DNA of 64,000 nt from Deltaproteobacteria bacterium (lineage in GTDB: Bacteria > Desulfobacterota > Binatia > UBA9968), in contig VGTH01000006.1 of NCBI GenBank assembly GCA_016874755.1, forward strand, positions 1-64,000, read 5' to 3'. The translations under genes were made by a program, and so were the position numbers. The notes beneath the pieces were generated by a model. The model made no database searches, was not told where the DNA came from, and saw only the letters and a program-made list of their open reading frames with translations. Every line of letters begins with the position of its first letter. The first letter of the stretch is position 1. Positions 33,288 through 42,131 of the stretch are shown here, piece by piece.

Positions 33288-34145
33288 ATGGATCTAAAGA
33301 CCGCCGCGCCCCAGGCGCAAACCAGCGCCAGTGAATCCGCCGAGGATCAACAATCAAGAGACACCCAGCTCAACGGCACTCGGGCGTTTCTGATTGCGCT
33401 GCCAGGTCTGGTCACGGCGATTTGCTGGGAGTTTGCCGCCAGACAATGGCCGGATGTGGCACGGCTCGTCAGTCAGCCAACTGAAATCACCCGCGGCGTG
33501 TTCGACGTCATCGTCACCGGCACCATCTGGCAACACTTTCAGACGACTTTGACGGAGATGGCGGTGGGCTATGTCATCGGTGCGATCACGGGCGTCGCCC
33601 TGGGCTTTCTCTTTGGCCGGGTGAAACTGCTCGGCGATATTTTCAACCCCTACATCACGCTGTTCAACGGCATTCCCAAAGTCGCCCTGGCGCCGGTGTT
33701 CGTCATTTGGTTCGGCATCGGCATCGTGTCGAAGATCGCGATCATTCTGACCATGGTATTCTTCGTGGTCTTCATCAACACCTTTGCCGGGCTGCGCTCA
33801 GTCAACGAAGAGTACGTCAACATCGTCCGCCTGATGGGCGCGAGCCATTGGCAAGTCGTGCGCGAAGTATTTTTGCCGGGCACGCTGCCGTTTATCATGG
33901 TCGGCCTGCGCGCCGGCATTCCGTTTTCGGTGATCGGCGCCGTCGTCGGCGAATTCATCGCGGCGACCAAGGGACTCGGCTATTTCATCAACTACCATCA
34001 GGGCACCTACGACACCAATGGCATTTTTGTCGGCGTGACGATTTTGGCAATTCTCGTGGTCGTCCTCGATTGGCTGCTGTCGTTGGTCGAGCGGCGCTTA
34101 CTCAAGTGGCGTCCGGAAGTGGAAGCGAAAAGCGTCGGCGCCTAG
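33288..34145 (+). CDS. ABC transporter permease, SsuC/TauC family
   Basis: 285 residues with about six hydrophobic helices. LPGLVTAICWEFAA begins the first, and the EAA-type cytoplasmic loop GASHWQVVREVFLPGTLPF near residue 185 contacts the ATPase. The N-terminal 40 residues are polar and rich in Gln/Ser. No strong ribosome-binding site is seen before the ATG. It is an inner-membrane channel working with 32153-33202 and 34420-35190. A 129-bp inverted-repeat element separates it from the ATPase gene. Confidence 0.86.
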   Translation: MDLKTAAPQAQTSASESAEDQQSRDTQLNGTRAFLIALPGLVTAICWEFAARQWPDVARLVSQPTEITRGVFDVIVTGTIWQHFQTTLTEMAVGYVIGAITGVALGFLFGRVKLLGDIFNPYITLFNGIPKVALAPVFVIWFGIGIVSKIAIILTMVFFVVFINTFAGLRSVNEEYVNIVRLMGASHWQVVREVFLPGTLPFIMVGLRAGIPFSVIGAVVGEFIAATKGLGYFINYHQGTYDTNGIFVGVTILAILVVVLDWLLSLVERRLLKWRPEVEAKSVGA

Positions 34146-34271
34146 AGATCCTCGATTTGGCATTACATGCTCACTCCGAAGCCGCCTCCGATGTCCCGAG
34201 TAGCGTGGGTAGGTTCCGTGAAATCGGTCAGCGCGGAGCGCGTATCGAGGGAAGGGTCACTTCTTTCCAAA

Positions 34272-34400
34272 GATTCTGCTGAAAAACCAAGAATGCTTCG
34301 TCAGGCTCAGTATGAACGGACTTTTTAATGAACGATTTCAACTCCGATTCCGTTCGTCCTGAGCTTGTCGAAGGACTCCGGATGGGTTTTCAGCAGAATC
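34272..34400. repeat. 129-bp inverted-repeat element carrying REP cores
   Basis: GATTCTGCTGAAAAACC (34272-34288) and GGGTTTTCAGCAGAATC (34384-34400) are terminal inverted repeats with one mismatch. Inside are inner cores TTCGTCAGGCTCAGTATGAA and TTCGTCCTGAGCTTGTCGAA, also roughly opposed. It is a MITE-like or paired-REP element in the gap between permease and ATPase genes of one operon, and could fold in the mRNA to affect stability or expression of the ATPase. Confidence 0.6.
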
Positions 34401-34419
34401 TCCAAATATCCAAAACTAA

Positions 34420-35190
34420 ATGCACCCGATCATCGACATCACCCATTTGACCAAGCGCTACCACTCTCGCGGCAGAACTGTATCCGCCTTGCAAGATATC
34501 AATCTGCCCGTCGAGCAAGGCTCGTTCACCACGCTGATCGGACCGAGCGGCTGCGGTAAGAGCACGATTCTAAAAATCATTGCCGGCATCGCCCTCCCCT
34601 ACGACGGTCAATTGCGCTACAAAGGCCGCGACATCACGGCGATGAACACCGACGTCGGCTTCGTCACCCAGGACAGCAATCTGTTTCCATGGCTCACGCT
34701 GATCGAGAACGTCGCGCTGGCCCTAAAAATTCGCGGCTTGCCGGTGGAGCCACGACACAGCGAAGCCCAACGTTTCATCGACATGATGGAATTGAGCGGC
34801 TTTGAACACCATTACCCACATGAACTTTCCGGCGGCATGCAAAAGCGCGGCTCGATCATCCGCACGTTAATCTACAACCCGGAAGTCATTCTGATGGACG
34901 AACCCTTTGGCCCCTTGGACGCGCAGACTCGGCTGCTTTTGCAGGACGAACTCTTACGCATCTGGGACCAAAACAAGAAAACGATTCTCTTCGTCACCCA
35001 CGATCTCACCGAAGCGATCGCGCTATCCGACAAAGTGGTGTTAATGACCAAACGCCCCGGCACGGTCAAGCGCATCTTCGACGTGCCGCTGCCGCGCCCG
35101 AGAAACGTTTTCGAGATTCACAACGAGCAGGGTTTCAGAGATATCTACCACGAAATCTGGGAGAGCTTCCGAACCGAGATAAAGATTTAG
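34420..35190 (+). CDS. ABC transporter ATP-binding protein, SsuB/TauB family
   Basis: 256 residues. Walker A GPSGCGKST at 41-49, Q-loop VTQDSNLF near 82, signature LSGGMQKR at 136-143, Walker B VILMDEP at 156-162, and H-loop LFVTHDLTEA near 190 are all intact. The signature is followed by GSIIR rather than the usual VALAR. It powers import with the permease at 33288. The gene lies 274 bp after the permease, separated by the inverted-repeat element, and lacks a strong ribosome-binding site. Confidence 0.88.
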   Translation: MHPIIDITHLTKRYHSRGRTVSALQDINLPVEQGSFTTLIGPSGCGKSTILKIIAGIALPYDGQLRYKGRDITAMNTDVGFVTQDSNLFPWLTLIENVALALKIRGLPVEPRHSEAQRFIDMMELSGFEHHYPHELSGGMQKRGSIIRTLIYNPEVILMDEPFGPLDAQTRLLLQDELLRIWDQNKKTILFVTHDLTEAIALSDKVVLMTKRPGTVKRIFDVPLPRPRNVFEIHNEQGFRDIYHEIWESFRTEIKI

Positions 35191-35192
35191 GA

Positions 35193-35275
35193 ATTGCCTC
35201 GCGCAGGGCACGCAGAGTACGCAAAGTTCGGAAACATTTTCTTTGCGTCCTTTGCGCCTTTGCGCGAGGCAATCC
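35193..35275. terminator. Long hairpin between convergent genes
   Basis: ATTGCCTCGCGCA (35194 onward) and TGCGCGAGGCAAT (to 35273) are 13-bp perfect inverted arms, with further GCAAAG/CTTTGC pairing inside. It sits between the converging ATPase and UbiD genes, where a bidirectional terminator would be expected. The sequence belongs to a dispersed repeat family (TTTGCGCCTTTGCG), so the terminator role is inference. Confidence 0.45.
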
Positions 35276-35286
35276 GACAATCCGCG

Positions 35287-36753
35287 CTATTTCAACAGGT
35301 AACCGAACATCTCGCGCGCCTTGCGCACGACGTCCTGGCTCGGTGCGTTGACCTTGGGGAACTTATCGCCCCATTCGAACGGACGGGTGGCGTCGATGAT
35401 CATTCGCGAATTGGTGAAATCTCTTACCTTGCGCTGCTCGGGGGTCAAACGCGGGTCGGCGGGTGTGCTACGCATGCGCGAGACGATGTCCACCGAAGTT
35501 GCCGGATCGTAGCGCGACAGCATTGCCCACATGAGCTGGTCCAAGTTGGACACGTCGATATCATCGTCGACGACGATGATCATCTTGCAGCCGTAGACGC
35601 TGGCGCCGCAGCTCGAAGCCAGCGTCGCCGCCTGCTTGGCATGGCCGGGGTAGCGCTGCTTGATCGCCATGGCGATCAGCATGCGCGAAGCGCCGATCTC
35701 GTGCGGCCAGACCTGCGTCACGTCCGGCACGCCGGCGTTACGCAGCTCCTGCTTTAACATTGCCGAGCGCATGATGGCGCGGTAGCGCGCCATCTCGTCG
35801 GAGCCGCCGCCAATCGGCGGCACGCCGAGAATGATCGGATCGTTTCGATGGTAGACGGCTTCGATTTCCAGCACCGGTTGGGCGCTCTCGTCCGACGCAT
35901 AGTAGCCGGTCCACTCGCCGAAGGGGCCCTCAAACTTGCGGTTGTCATTATTCAAAAAGCCCTCAAGAACGATTTCCGAATTGGCGGGGAACGGCAGCCC
36001 GGTCACTTTGCCGCGCACACATTCGACGGGTTTGCCGCGCATGCCGCCGACGATATCGTACTCGCAGACGCCATAGGGATGCTCGGTGCCGGCCATAAAG
36101 AAAAACAGCGGGTCGCCGCCTAGCACAAGCGCCAGCGGCATTTTTTCGCCTTTACGGAAATATTTTTGCCGATGCATGTAGCCATGCTTGCCCGGCACCA
36201 TGAGCAGACTCACGGTTTTCTTGTCCTGGATCATCGCACGGTAGCAGCCGGCGTTCACCCATTTCTCGTCGGGATCCATGGTGACCGAATAGCAGCCGGT
36301 GCCAATGTAGCGGCCGCCGTCCGCGAGGTGCCACTTCGGCGTGGGAAATTTCAAAATGTCGATGTCGTCGCCACTGACGACGTTCTGAAAGATCGGCCCG
36401 TCGTCAACGTAAACCGGCGCCAGGTTTCTTGGCGTCTTCTGATAGTGATCGAAGTAGGCATCGCTCAATTCCTGCTTCGTCAAGCCCTGAGGGAAACCGA
36501 AGGTCATCGCGCGCCGCTTGCCGGCAAATGTATTGATGATCACGCGAAACCCCTTCGGGCAACCCGGCACTTCGTCGAAGATCACCGCCGGCCCGTCATC
36601 GGGCGGCACCACGACGTCGGTGGCGAGCCCAATGCCCTCCTCCCAGGTGGCGCCGAGCACGGTTTTTAACTCGCCCAACTTCTCGGCCTCCGCCATCCAC
36701 TCGCGCAGGTCGGTGAAAGCCAGGTGCGGCTGTATTTTTGAGCTATCGAACAT
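35287..36753 (-). CDS. UbiD-family decarboxylase
   Basis: 488 residues, the usual length of UbiD/AroY-type prenylated-FMN decarboxylases. Visible: FAGKRRAMTFGFPQGLTKQE near residue 75, a central FEGPFGEWTGYYASDE, MLIAMAIKQRYPGHAKQAAT, and IIVVDDDIDVSNLDQLMW with the acidic residues of the active-site region. The family performs reversible decarboxylation of aromatic or alpha,beta-unsaturated acids using prFMN made by UbiX; no ubiX is present here. GGAGCTG precedes the ATG. A second UbiD gene at 16.5-17.0 kb is a broken remnant. Confidence 0.85.
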   Translation of the reverse strand: MFDSSKIQPHLAFTDLREWMAEAEKLGELKTVLGATWEEGIGLATDVVVPPDDGPAVIFDEVPGCPKGFRVIINTFAGKRRAMTFGFPQGLTKQELSDAYFDHYQKTPRNLAPVYVDDGPIFQNVVSGDDIDILKFPTPKWHLADGGRYIGTGCYSVTMDPDEKWVNAGCYRAMIQDKKTVSLLMVPGKHGYMHRQKYFRKGEKMPLALVLGGDPLFFFMAGTEHPYGVCEYDIVGGMRGKPVECVRGKVTGLPFPANSEIVLEGFLNNDNRKFEGPFGEWTGYYASDESAQPVLEIEAVYHRNDPIILGVPPIGGGSDEMARYRAIMRSAMLKQELRNAGVPDVTQVWPHEIGASRMLIAMAIKQRYPGHAKQAATLASSCGASVYGCKMIIVVDDDIDVSNLDQLMWAMLSRYDPATSVDIVSRMRSTPADPRLTPEQRKVRDFTNSRMIIDATRPFEWGDKFPKVNAPSQDVVRKAREMFGYLLK

Positions 36754-36800
36754 GGCAGCTCCTCAAACTATTTCTTCTACACTCGCGCATCAGGTTTGCG

Positions 36801-37730
36801 CTAGCGATTGGCGACAATCATCGATTGTCCGGTTTTTTCCTGGCCCGCCAGTTTCTTTTGCAGGGTTTCCGCTTCCGCGCGGCTGGCGAGCCGACCCACG
36901 CGCACGCGATACCAACGCTTGCCCTTTACGTCGCCGCGCACGACGAAAGCGTCAAAGCCTTTTTCCTTGAGCCGCGCTGCGGTCAGGTTGGCATCCTTTT
37001 CGTCCGGGTAAGTGCCAACTTGCACGGCCCAGGAGCCGCCCTTCTTAACTTCCGCGCTGGCCGCTGGCTCGCTTTTGGTCTTTTCGCGCACCTCGCGTCT
37101 TTTCTGTTTGCGCGATTTTTTTTCCGTCTCTTTCTCTTTTGCTTTCTCTTTCGCTTCCTCAGGCAGCTTTTCACTGGCCTTAGCTTCGACAAGTTTGCTT
37201 GGCGCTGGCGCAGCCGCGAGCGGCGCCGGCGCCGCGCTGGCAACGCTCTTCGCCGCGCCGACGTTCACCGGCACAGTCACTTTGTTTTCGCTATCCACTT
37301 CGGGGAACCAGGCGTTGGCTTCCTGCACTAGCGTCAGCTCTAGCAGGTAGCTTCCGGGTTGGTCCGGCGCTTGAATGTTGGCCCGCAACTGCACGGATTC
37401 TCCCGCCTTCACATCGTTGGGCAGCGCCGTGCGCAGGCCATCGAAGACAACAACCTCTTTCTTGCTGTTGAGCCAGTGGTAGGAAAAATTGACGGCATAC
37501 TTGCCTTTTGCATTGGCCTTGCTCGGCCAGGTCATCGTGCTGCTGTTTTTGAAAGAGACCTCCGCCGTCGTCTTCTCGCCAACGGCCATCTCTCTAGGAA
37601 CGTTGTGCTTTTCGAAAGCACCTTTGAGTGCCACGGGCGGCAGTTTTCCCGCCTCGCGCGGACCGCAACCCACCAAGGTCGACACCAGCGTCAACCACAA
37701 CAACCACGACGGCGCCTGCTTATGTGCCAT
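36801..37730 (-). CDS. SPOR-domain lipoprotein with NBR1-like Ig domain
   Basis: 309 residues from the ATG at 37730. The lipobox LVSTLVGC places the lipidated Cys at residue 22. Residues 40-150 look like an Ig-like beta domain of the NBR1-associated type (TTAEVSFKNSSTMTWPSKAN; YHWLNSKKEVVVFDGLRTAL; SYLLELTLVQE). A charged, low-complexity Lys/Glu linker covers about 170-225. A SPOR domain follows (SWAVQVGTYPDEKDANLTAA...WYRVRVG). SPOR domains bind denuded peptidoglycan at division sites, so the protein is likely anchored in the outer membrane and reaches the wall. It is an unusual neighbour for catabolic genes. Confidence 0.78.
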   Translation of the reverse strand: MAHKQAPSWLLWLTLVSTLVGCGPREAGKLPPVALKGAFEKHNVPREMAVGEKTTAEVSFKNSSTMTWPSKANAKGKYAVNFSYHWLNSKKEVVVFDGLRTALPNDVKAGESVQLRANIQAPDQPGSYLLELTLVQEANAWFPEVDSENKVTVPVNVGAAKSVASAAPAPLAAAPAPSKLVEAKASEKLPEEAKEKAKEKETEKKSRKQKRREVREKTKSEPAASAEVKKGGSWAVQVGTYPDEKDANLTAARLKEKGFDAFVVRGDVKGKRWYRVRVGRLASRAEAETLQKKLAGQEKTGQSMIVANR

Positions 37731-37746
37731 GTTCGTCCTCAGCGGA

Positions 37747-38835
37747 TTATAACGCGTAGAGCGTTTTGGGATTGTCGTAGAGAATTTTCTGGATCGCCCG
37801 CTCCGTGAGTTCTCCCTTGGCGGCACGTTTCTCGAGCTCCTTGCGAAACTCCAGTTCCATGGATGGATCGCGGTGCGTGTAATCCGAACCGACAATCAGG
37901 TTGTCCTCGCCGACGCAGCGGAGAATATACGGCAGGTCCTCATCAACCTGACAGGTAATATAAATGCGGTTATCCTTAAAAACATTGCCAGAGAGCTCGA
38001 GGTCCGGTATGCCCAACACCCCAACCGTCTCGCGGCCCTGTTGCCTAAACGCCTGGCGGCGCAGATCGTACTCGACAAATGGCGCCCACATGGAGCCGGC
38101 TTCGATGGCGCCAAAGCGCAGCTTGGGAAACCGTTGCGGTATCTTGTGCACGACCAGGCCGATGATCGCGTTGATCACGCCCGCTTTGGTGCGCATGAAC
38201 TGCCCATGGGAGAACTCTCGCGCCGGAGAAAAGTCGGGAATGCCGGAACCGGTGTGAATGCAGACGGCCAGATCATATTTTTCCGCCGCCGCGAAGAGTG
38301 GATCGAAATAGGGATCGGCGGGATACTTGTTCGCTTCGCGATCGCCTTTCTTAAGCACGCCGCAGGCACCGTGTTCTTTGGCCCAGCGCAGCTCGCTTTC
38401 CATGTCATCCATTTTCATCACGGGCGGCATGCACACCCAACGCAGCCGGCCGTTGGACTTCGAGCAGCGATCGCCGAGCCAGCGATTGTAGCTCTTGCGC
38501 ATGGCCGTGCTGACTTCGGGCTTTTCGGTGGCCTCCATCAAAAATAGCGTTGGGTAGATCACTTGGACATCGGTGCCCAGCTCGTCCATGTGTTTCAAAC
38601 GCACGTTGATATCCAACAGCTCGCGCGATTCGACCACGGTACCGGAGTCTTTGTCGCTGCGGACAAAGCGGACTTGGCGCCGCCCGTCGATCACCCAGTA
38701 GCGCGCCGGCGGCAACTTCGGATCGGGATTGGTTGGATACGTCGTCGTCGGCTTGTATGGCAGGTCGCTCTCCGGCATGTATTCCCAGGTCGCATCGGTC
38801 TCGTCGATATGTGTGTCAGCGTCAATGATTCCCAC
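37747..38835 (-). CDS. COG2159 amidohydrolase, tandem pair member 1
   Basis: 362 residues from a GTG at 38835, which is spaced eight bases from AAGGAGAG and matches the ATG start of the paralog next door; a TTG two codons earlier is possible. Motifs: IIDADTHIDE (Asp-x-His), AVCIHTGSGIPDF, and LIVGSDYTHRDPSME. It is a clear paralog of 39063-40145 with the same length and layout, so this is a tandem duplication. The SPOR lipoprotein gene starts 16 bp downstream. The substrate is unknown, probably an aromatic or heterocyclic acid. Confidence 0.84.
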   Translation of the reverse strand: MGIIDADTHIDETDATWEYMPESDLPYKPTTTYPTNPDPKLPPARYWVIDGRRQVRFVRSDKDSGTVVESRELLDINVRLKHMDELGTDVQVIYPTLFLMEATEKPEVSTAMRKSYNRWLGDRCSKSNGRLRWVCMPPVMKMDDMESELRWAKEHGACGVLKKGDREANKYPADPYFDPLFAAAEKYDLAVCIHTGSGIPDFSPAREFSHGQFMRTKAGVINAIIGLVVHKIPQRFPKLRFGAIEAGSMWAPFVEYDLRRQAFRQQGRETVGVLGIPDLELSGNVFKDNRIYITCQVDEDLPYILRCVGEDNLIVGSDYTHRDPSMELEFRKELEKRAAKGELTERAIQKILYDNPKTLYAL

Positions 38836-38927
38836 GGTCAAACTCTCCTTGAAAATGCAGCAATGCTAACTTTTTTAGTATGGTTTAGGGCAAGATGAAA
38901 GAGGGGCGGCAGTGCGGCAAATCCATG

Positions 38928-39018
38928 CACCACGCTGGGCACGAAGATCACGAAGGAAAAAGATAAAGACTTTTATCTTCTTCCGAACTTCGCGTCCTTC
39001 GTGGTGAACAGTGGTGAA
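38928..39018. repeat. CACCACGAAG-type palindromic repeat
   Basis: ACCACGCTGGGCACGAAGAT and TCGCGTCCTTCGTGGTGAA face each other around an AT-rich centre between the tandem amidohydrolase genes; a partial TTTGCGCCTTTGCGCGAA unit follows at about 39033-39051. Confidence 0.55.
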
Positions 39019-39062
39019 CAAAGGTTTTCGACTTTGCGCCTTTGCGCGAACATATTCCGACC

Positions 39063-40145
39063 TCAGAACGCGTAGAGCGCTTTCGGATTGTCGTAGAGAA
39101 TCTTACCCACGGCCGACTTCGGAATCTCGCCATTGGCGGCGCGCTGCTCCAAGAGCGCGCGAAATTCCAACTCCATCGACGGATCGCGGTGCGTGTAGTC
39201 GGAGCCGACGATGAGGTTGTCTTCGCCGACGTATTTCAGAATTGACGGCAAGTCCTCGTCAACCTGGCAGGTAATGTAAATGCGATTGTCTTTAAAAATA
39301 TTGTTTTCGAGCTTGGTCTCGGGGCTGCCCAACACACTTCTCCGCCCGACGCGGTTCTGCACCCGCCGGCGCATGTCGTAGTCGACAAAGCTGGCCCACG
39401 AAGCGCCCGCCTCGACCGCAGCAAAGCGCAGCTTGGGAAACTGCTGCGGAATATTGTGCACGATCAAAGTCTCGATACCATTGATCGTCGGCGCCTTGGT
39501 GCGCCAAAACTGCGCCAAAGAAAAATCCTTCGCCGGCATAAAGTCCGGCGTCCCCGAGCCGGTATGGATACAAATCGCCAGATCGAGCTTCTCCGCTTCT
39601 TCGTAGAACCGGAAAAAATAGGGATCGGCGATCCATTTGCCGGCCTCGCGGTCGCCTTTCTTAAGCACGCCGCAGGCGCCATGCTCCTTGGCAAAGCGCA
39701 GCTCCTTGATCGCCTCGTCCATGTTGTGCAGCGGCGGCAGGCAAACCCAGCGCAAACGGCCACCGGTTTTGCCGCAACGGTCGGCGAGCCAGCGGTTGTA
39801 GCTCCGCCTTAGCGCAGTATCGACCTCCGGCTTCTCCGTCACTTCCATGAGAAACAACGTCGGGTAGATCACCTGAATGTCGGTGCCGATCTGGTCCATG
39901 TGCTTGAGCCGAACGTTTACGTCGAGCAACTCGCGCGACTCGACCACCGTGCCCGACTCTTCGTCGCTGCGAATGAAGCGCAGGTTGCGCCGCCCATCGA
40001 TCATCCAATAGCGCGTCGGCACCTTCGTTGGGTCTGGGTTCGGCGGATACTGCGTCGTCGGTTTGTACTTGAGATCGTCACCGGTCATGAACTCCCAAGT
40101 ATCTTCGGTTTCATCGATATGTGTGTCAGCGTCGATAATGCCCAT
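39063..40145 (-). CDS. COG2159 amidohydrolase, tandem pair member 2
   Basis: 360 residues. MGIIDADTHIDETEDTWEFM opens; LAICIHTGSGTPDFMPAKD and NLIVGSDYTHRDPSMELEF carry the later metal-site residues. GGAGAG precedes the ATG. It is highly similar to 37747-38835, differing mainly in surface loops, which points to divergence after duplication toward related substrates. It has no SBP directly beside it. The remnant of a cupin gene lies upstream. Confidence 0.84.
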   Translation of the reverse strand: MGIIDADTHIDETEDTWEFMTGDDLKYKPTTQYPPNPDPTKVPTRYWMIDGRRNLRFIRSDEESGTVVESRELLDVNVRLKHMDQIGTDIQVIYPTLFLMEVTEKPEVDTALRRSYNRWLADRCGKTGGRLRWVCLPPLHNMDEAIKELRFAKEHGACGVLKKGDREAGKWIADPYFFRFYEEAEKLDLAICIHTGSGTPDFMPAKDFSLAQFWRTKAPTINGIETLIVHNIPQQFPKLRFAAVEAGASWASFVDYDMRRRVQNRVGRRSVLGSPETKLENNIFKDNRIYITCQVDEDLPSILKYVGEDNLIVGSDYTHRDPSMELEFRALLEQRAANGEIPKSAVGKILYDNPKALYAF

Positions 40146-40237
40146 GGAACTCTCCTAGTTAAGGGTTCAGCGCCTAGCGTCTGGGGTTTGGCGTTTTCGG
40201 ATTCCGTTAACGCTAGACCCTAGACGACAAACGCTTA

Positions 40238-40488
40238 TCAAATATCCCCAAACTGTTTGCGCCCCGTCATCTTCTCGTTCATGGCCGGATCGAGATAAAT
40301 CGTCGGCCCGCCAAAGCCTTCGGCGCGGTTGCCAAGCAGCGCCAGCACCGTGTCGCCGTTGTTCTTGATGTTGTAGTCATATTTTGCCAGCAGCAGCACG
40401 ACGCTGCCCTTTTCGACCTTGGTCGTGCTGCCATCGCCATGCTCGATCACGCCCGCGCCCTCGATTACGGTAAACGTTTCATTTGTCT
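40238..40488 (-). pseudogene. Cupin-domain C-terminal remnant
   Basis: The frame reads NETFTVIEGAGVIEHGDGST and EKGSVVLLLAKYDYNIKNNG, then ends RKQFGDI-stop at 40238. The second half of a cupin barrel is present, but the usual first His-containing strand is gone; in-frame stops lie just upstream of 40488. A GTG at 40450 could start a 70-residue product, but it would lack the metal-binding half. Confidence 0.5.
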
Positions 40489-40592
40489 TGCAGCGTCGCT
40501 AGTTCCATGAGGTGCCTCCGCTCTGCACTCCCATTCTTATTATGAATAAACCGAACTCTTCAAGGTTATCGACCAACCGCAATTGCATCTTC

Positions 40593-40681
40593 GTAGGGGC
40601 GGGTCTCAGACCCGCCCGCAGGCGAGGTTGTGGGAACCCCCACCCATGCCCCGCCTGGGCAGGTTTCAAACCTGCCCCTAC
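40593..40681. repeat. GTAGGGGC-type REP pair, copy A1
   Basis: GTAGGGGCGGGTCTCAGACC and CCGCC form one half; GGGCAGGTTTCAAACCTGCC and CCTAC the other. Each half is itself a small palindrome and the two ends are inverted, so the unit makes two hairpins and a long stem. It is the first of about ten copies between here and 58.9 kb. Confidence 0.7.
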
Positions 40682-40697
40682 AAATTTCGGATGCTAA

Positions 40698-41816
40698 TCA
40701 CACGGCACCGAACAATTTCACCGGGTTATCATACAGAATCTTCCGTTTCTGCTCTTCGGTGATGTCGCTTCGCGCTACCAGCTCCTGCGCGGCGTTTTCA
40801 CGCCCCTCGCCATGCGGATAGTCCGATGAGAACAGCAGTTGATCTTCACCTAACATCGCAATCTCTTCTTTCATCAATGGATCTTCCATTTCGCCGCAGA
40901 TGAAGAAGCGGCCTGACTTCAAATATTCTTTCATCGTCCGCTTGGGCATTTTGGCTTCGAGCACCGGCGGCTGGATCTCTCGGTCGCGCTCGATGTAGTG
41001 ATCGATGCGCCCGACCTGATAGAACAGCCACTCGGCGCCGAACTCCATAAACGCGATGCGCATGTCGGAATAGCGATCGAGAAAACCATGGCCGAGCAGC
41101 GCGACAAAGGCCATCTGCGCCGGCAGTGCCATGCTCAGCGCGTGGGCGTCGAGAAAAGTCTCGACGCAGGGATCGAAAGCCGGAAAGCTCGCCGCCATGT
41201 GCACGCACAGCGGCAGGTTGTAGCGCGCAAACTCATCCCAGAAGTCGTTGAACTCGTCATCGCACAGCATCTTATCGTAGGCGGTGCCAAAGACGACGGC
41301 GGCGGAGGCACCGAGGCGCGACATTTCTTCCAAAGCTGCGATCGATTCACGCGGATGGCGCAACGGAATCAAACCAGCCCACTTGAGCCGTTTTGAATAG
41401 GGTTTGGTTTGCCTCGCGATGAAGCGATTAAAAGCACGAAACAACGCTGCTTCGAAGCGCGCATCGGCGGTCCAGCGGGCGTAGAGCGTCGATGGAAAAA
41501 GAAACTGCACATCGATGCCAAGCTGATCGAGATCGCGCAGGCGCGCCTCGGGATCGACGACAGTGAGCGAACCGCGACTGGGTCCTTCGACCACCCAGCG
41601 TGGCGCAGTCGCCGGCTGTAAACCTGGACCGAGCGCGTGCGGCTCCATGCGCCCGTCCGTAAGCCATCCCGCTGTAAATTTCGCCAGCTCGCCGCCGTCA
41701 TGAATCAACGCCGGCCGTGGCCGCCGCGCTGCGAACTCTTTCGGCAAGTCCGCCCACATCTCCGGCGCCACGTTCACATGGGCGTCGGCGTCGTAAATTT
41801 TGTAACCGTTGATCAT
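40698..41816 (-). CDS. COG2159 amidohydrolase
   Basis: 372 residues from the ATG at 41816, which is preceded by AGGAGG. Motifs: YKIYDADAHVNVAPEMW (Asp-x-His), LPLCVHMAASFPAFDP, and LLFSSDYPHGEGREN. Glu/Asp-rich helices near the end match ACMSD-related hydrolases. It is divergent from a further amidohydrolase at 42132. Of the window's copies it is one of the more distant ones, with LVARSDITEEQKRKILYDNP at the C-terminus. Confidence 0.82.
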   Translation of the reverse strand: MINGYKIYDADAHVNVAPEMWADLPKEFAARRPRPALIHDGGELAKFTAGWLTDGRMEPHALGPGLQPATAPRWVVEGPSRGSLTVVDPEARLRDLDQLGIDVQFLFPSTLYARWTADARFEAALFRAFNRFIARQTKPYSKRLKWAGLIPLRHPRESIAALEEMSRLGASAAVVFGTAYDKMLCDDEFNDFWDEFARYNLPLCVHMAASFPAFDPCVETFLDAHALSMALPAQMAFVALLGHGFLDRYSDMRIAFMEFGAEWLFYQVGRIDHYIERDREIQPPVLEAKMPKRTMKEYLKSGRFFICGEMEDPLMKEEIAMLGEDQLLFSSDYPHGEGRENAAQELVARSDITEEQKRKILYDNPVKLFGAV

Positions 41817-41924
41817 GGTTTGCCTCCTGGCCAGTCGTTCTGCGCTCTTAAACCACGGTGGCGAAACGGCTGTCAATCGGGAATCGTGGTTGGTGAATCG
41901 TGAATCGGAGAAGGTGTCCTCATC

Positions 41925-42055
41925 CGAGTAACCCCCTTTTTGGAAAAGAGGGGTAAGGGGGGCAGAGAAGCTCGTGACTTTTCCACATCGGTGGAAATAC
42001 TTGAACTACGAAAAATCCCTCCTAACCTCCTTTGCGGAAGGGAGGAACCGGAACA
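41925..42055. repeat. CCCCTC/GAGGGG-type repeat in the amidohydrolase divergon
   Basis: AACCCCCTTTTTGGAAAAGA followed by GGGGTAAGGGGG, and CCCTCCTAACCTCCTTTGCG followed by GAAGGGAGG, are two small palindromes. A related CCCCTCTCTGGAAAAGAGGG lies at 54064-54083. They fill the 315-bp gap between divergent amidohydrolase genes, where promoters would be expected. Confidence 0.45.
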
Positions 42056-42131
42056 ACGCATTGACTCCCGTCGCGCCGCGATGTTAAGCCAAGACAAATC
42101 ATAGCCAGCGCGCAAACTCGGAGGATTTCTC

